A program made the translations under genes and the position numbers. Source: Streptomyces tsukubensis (GTDB lineage Bacteria > Actinomycetota > Actinomycetes > Streptomycetales > Streptomycetaceae). From it: DNA of 64,000 nt. The notes beneath the pieces were generated by a model, which was not told the origin of the DNA, did not search any database, and saw only the letters and a program-made list of their open reading frames with translations. Location: positions 2,130,501-2,194,500 of the forward strand of contig NZ_CP020700.1 of assembly GCF_003932715.1 (NCBI RefSeq), given 5' to 3'. Position 1 is the stretch's first letter, and each line of letters opens with the position of its first letter. Below are positions 61,668-64,000 of this stretch, piece by piece.

Positions 61668-62755
61668 CCGTTCCCGCAGCAGTCCGGCGCCAGCCCCTCC
61701 GGCAGGTCCGTACCGCCGAAGACCGCGCGGGTCGGTTCGTCGCCGCCGAGCGCGGCGACGGCCAGCAGCAGGGAGCCCGCGGTCCAGGTCGTCCGCTCCT
61801 CCGGCCAGACCGCGCGGTCCTCGAAGACGTACCCCGTCCAGTACATGCCGTCCCCGGCCCGCAGATGCCCGATGGAGCGCAGCACCTCGTGCGCCCGCTC
61901 CGCATCCCCCGCCGCCCACAGCGCCAGCGCCAGTTCGCAGCTCTCGCCGCCGGTCACCCAGGGGTTGGGCAGCACGCAGCGCACCCCGAGTCCGGGCACC
62001 ACGAATGCGTCCCAGCGCTCGTCGAGCCGGGCCCTGGCCGCCGCGCCGGTGACCGCGCCGCCGAGCACCGGGTAGTACCAGTCCATCGAATAGTGCGACT
62101 TGTCGAGGAACCGCTCGGGATGGCACCGGATCGCATGGGCGAGGGCGCCCGCCGCCAGCTCCCAGTCGGGCTGCGGCTCACCGCGCTCCTCGGCGATCGC
62201 GAGACCGCAGCGCAGCGCGTGGTGCACCGACGAACAGCCGGTCAGCAGCGCGTCGGTGACGGGGGTGCCGTCCGCCTCGCGCTTCCAGCCGATCTCGCCG
62301 CCGGGCTGCTGGAGCCGTACGACGAAGTCCAGCGCGGCACGGACCACGGGCCACATACGGTCGAGGAAGGCCGGGTCGCGGGTGGTCAGCCAGTGGTGCC
62401 AGGTGCCGACGGCGACGTATGCGGTGAAGTTGGTCTCGCGGCCCCGGTCGGTGGGCCGGGCCGGGTCGCCGTCCTGGTAGGCCGCGTACCAGGAGCCGTC
62501 GTCGTTCTGGTGCTCCCGCAGCCAGTCGTACGCCCGGGCCGCGGCCTCGTGCTCCCCGGCCGCGTCCAGCGCCATCGCCGCCTCGGTGTGGTCCCAGGGG
62601 TCGAGGTGGTGGCCGCGGAACCAGGGGATCGCGCCGTCGTCGCACTGCTGGGCACGGATCCCGGCGACGGTCTCGGCGGCCTGGGCGGCCGTCAGCACAC
62701 CGGACAGGACAAGACGGCCGGTCGGCGGAGTGTGCGGGGTCCGGGGTGTCGTCAC
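61664..62755 (-). CDS. Prenyltransferase/terpene-cyclase-like alpha-barrel protein
   Basis: A 363-residue alpha/alpha-barrel protein of the squalene-cyclase/prenyltransferase fold. It has repeats of the type DDGAIPWFRGHHLDPWDHTE, then YDWLREHQNDDGSWYAAYQD (QW-like motif) and VRLQQPGGEIGWKREADGTP. The catalytic DxDD of class II cyclases is not visible, so an unusual glycosidase/scaffold role is equally possible. It lies directly behind a methyltransferase gene (GTGA overlap), in a run with a glycosyltransferase gene, so cell-envelope or polysaccharide modification is plausible. GTG start at 62755. Confidence 0.7.
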   Translation of the reverse strand: MTTPRTPHTPPTGRLVLSGVLTAAQAAETVAGIRAQQCDDGAIPWFRGHHLDPWDHTEAAMALDAAGEHEAAARAYDWLREHQNDDGSWYAAYQDGDPARPTDRGRETNFTAYVAVGTWHHWLTTRDPAFLDRMWPVVRAALDFVVRLQQPGGEIGWKREADGTPVTDALLTGCSSVHHALRCGLAIAEERGEPQPDWELAAGALAHAIRCHPERFLDKSHYSMDWYYPVLGGAVTGAAARARLDERWDAFVVPGLGVRCVLPNPWVTGGESCELALALWAAGDAERAHEVLRSIGHLRAGDGMYWTGYVFEDRAVWPEERTTWTAGSLLLAVAALGGDEPTRAVFGGTDLPEGLAPDCCGNG

Positions 62756-63483
62756 GCCTGCGCCAGGGGCAGCGCGGGCTTGGTCGCGTAGGCCACGAAG
62801 CTCTTGCCGATCAGCGGGTTGAGGGCCTGTTCGGCGAGCCGGGTGGCCAGTGGCTTCTTCATGATGTCCCAGACCAGGAGCTTGTGGTACGCCTTGACCG
62901 GCAGGACCTTGTCGTTGTCGACGCCGAAGGCGCACTTGAGCCACCAGTAGGGGCTGTGCAGGGCGTGGGCGTGGTGGGTGCCGTACGGGACGAGTCCGGC
63001 CTCCTCGATACGCGCGAGGAGTTCGTCCGCCTTGTAGATGCGGATATGGCCGCCCTCGACCTCGTGGTAGGCGTCGCTGAGCGCCCAGCAGATCTTCTCG
63101 GGGCCGTAGCGGGGGACGGTGACCGCGATCCGGCCGCCGGGCCGCAGGACCCGGACCATCTCGGCGAGCACGCCCTTGTCGTCGTGGATGTGCTCCATCA
63201 CCTCGGAGATGATCACGACGTCGAAGGACTCGTCGGGGAAGGGGAGGTTGAGCGCATCGCCCTCCATGGCGGTGGCGGTGGCGCCCTCGGGTGCCTCACC
63301 CGCCTCCTTCATCGCCGCGAACCACTTGGCGACCTCGCGGATCTCCTCGGCGTTGCGGTCGAGGGCGACGACCCGGGCCCCGCGCCGGTAGCACTCGAAG
63401 GCATGGCGTCCGGCACCGCAGCCGAGGTCCAGGACACGGTCGCCGGGGGCGAGCGGGAAGCGGGAGAAGTCGACGGTCAGCAC
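62752..63483 (-). CDS. Class I SAM-dependent methyltransferase
   Basis: A 243-residue methyltransferase. SAM-binding motif VLDLGCGAGRHAFECYRRGA, then VVALDRNAEEIREVAKWF and the acidic and post-motif VVIISEVMEHIHDDKGVLAE, MVRVLRPGGRIAVTVPRYGP (Methyltransf_11/25). A C-terminal segment binds an unspecified substrate. The GTG at 63483 directly precedes LTVDFSRFPLAPGDRVLDLG. Its last codon overlaps the start of the prenyltransferase-like gene, and 166 bp separates it from the glycosyltransferase gene. Confidence 0.85.
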   Translation of the reverse strand: MLTVDFSRFPLAPGDRVLDLGCGAGRHAFECYRRGARVVALDRNAEEIREVAKWFAAMKEAGEAPEGATATAMEGDALNLPFPDESFDVVIISEVMEHIHDDKGVLAEMVRVLRPGGRIAVTVPRYGPEKICWALSDAYHEVEGGHIRIYKADELLARIEEAGLVPYGTHHAHALHSPYWWLKCAFGVDNDKVLPVKAYHKLLVWDIMKKPLATRLAEQALNPLIGKSFVAYATKPALPLAQA

Positions 63484-63649
63484 GCGTTCCTGCTTTCGCG
63501 GTCGGCACGGGAGGGGCGGAAGGAGGGGGACGGGCGGGGACACCGGCGGGGCGGAAACGTTCCGGCGACCACGGCTGCGACCGCTGTGGAAGCGGCGGGC
63601 GGCGGTACGGCGGCGCACCCGGAAGAAGCGCGGGTACGGGCGGGGCGGG

Positions 63650-64000
63650 TCACCGGGCGGCCGTCCGGGCTCCCCGGCGCGAGCGCGCGGCCCGCTCCAC
63701 GGCCTCCCGGTACAGCTCCGCCGTGCCCTCCGCGGCACGGGCCCAGGTGAATCGTTCCAGCACCCGGGCGCGCCCGGCCGCGCCCAGCCGCGCCCGCAGC
63801 TCCGCGTCCCCGAGCAGCCGGCCCAGGGCCGCCGCCAGGGCGCCCGCGTCGCCGGGCGGTACCGCGAGGCAGGTCTCGCCGTCGGGGCCGGCGACCTCCG
63901 GGATCGCACCGCCGGTGGTGGCGGTGAGCGGAGTGCCGGTGGCCATCGCCTCCGCGGCGGGCAGGGAGAAACCCTCGTACAGGGACGGTACGCAGGCGAT
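63650..64000 (-). CDS. Group 1 (GT4-type) glycosyltransferase, 3' part
   Basis: The C-terminal 116 residues of a GT-B glycosyltransferase; the 5' part lies beyond the window's right edge. It shows the nucleotide-sugar region IACVPSLYEGFSLPAAEAMA (EGFxLxxxEAMA signature with the EX7E glutamates), then GTPLTATTGGAIPEVAGPDG and GRLLGDAELRARLGAAGRAR. It probably adds a sugar to a lipid or polysaccharide acceptor. It precedes the methyltransferase gene in the same direction. Confidence 0.85.
   Translation of the reverse strand: MACVPSLYEGFSLPAAEAMATGTPLTATTGGAIPEVAGPDGETCLAVPPGDAGALAAALGRLLGDAELRARLGAAGRARVLERFTWARAAEGTAELYREAVERAARSRRGARTAAR

Overview
The window is chromosomal DNA of a Streptomyces or close relative. 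It is very GC-rich with third-position G/C bias, uses many GTG starts and a few TTG/CTG starts, carries very rare TTA codons, and encodes typical actinobacterial families (ECF sigma factor, Ser/Thr kinase, SCP-x-type thiolase, bifunctional RNase H/phosphatase, class A RNase P RNA). No tRNA, rRNA or CRISPR array was seen.

Layout. 1-5.5 kb: end of a haem-type ABC ATPase gene, a PPOX-fold protein, a divergent regulator pair in which both sides carry a TTA codon, a small secreted protein, and a RidA / WYL-regulator divergon. 5.5-11.7 kb: a Tn3-family transposon whose ends can be placed to the base (35/38 inverted repeats, 5-bp duplication GAGCC). Its transposase is a wreck, its resolvase has no usual start codon, and it carries an ArsR-MFS pair and a LysR / RibD-type reductase pair. 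11.8-23.8 kb: erythromycin-esterase-like protein, a degenerate FTR1-like membrane protein with a lipoprotein, prim-pol-like protein, TetR, DdaH-like hydrolase, Rsm22-like protein, MFS exporter, PhoD phosphatase, a truncated SDR, and a MazG-like protein.

23.8-28.4 kb is the most unusual part. Two overlapping genes on the minus strand each fuse a PfkB-type sugar/nucleoside kinase to a TIR-like domain of the Cap12/PF10137 type. The second protein keeps the TIR helix glutamate. The first has glutamine there and has a TTA codon in its linker. Divergent from them is an overlapping trio: a 30-residue membrane peptide, an ECF sigma factor and a small Cys-rich membrane protein. I know of no described system with this composition and rank it as the best candidate for a new nucleotide/NAD-linked signalling or defence module.

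28.4-47.8 kb: a rifampin monooxygenase gene preceded by a rifamycin-associated element, a Ser/Thr kinase, a C45-type Ntn hydrolase, a giant nSTAND/WD40 protein (14 blades, TTA codon), rnpB, a frameshifted gene, an RNB ribonuclease, YaaA, KDPG aldolase, and a translationally coupled Nif3 / zinc-ribbon / RNase H-CobC operon in which the middle gene appears to start with CTG.

47.9-57.4 kb looks like a small steroid side-chain/acyl-CoA catabolic regulon: Hsd4A-like SDR, zinc alcohol dehydrogenase, MaoC hydratase, SCP-x thiolase and a fused FadE34-like acyl-CoA dehydrogenase. KstR-type boxes precede both operons, and a second shared palindrome (CTGACG-N3-CGTCAG) also occurs before the F420-type oxidoreductase at 60.6 kb. 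The window ends with a methyltransferase, an amidase, a membrane protein, that oxidoreductase and a minus-strand prenyltransferase-like / methyltransferase / glycosyltransferase run.
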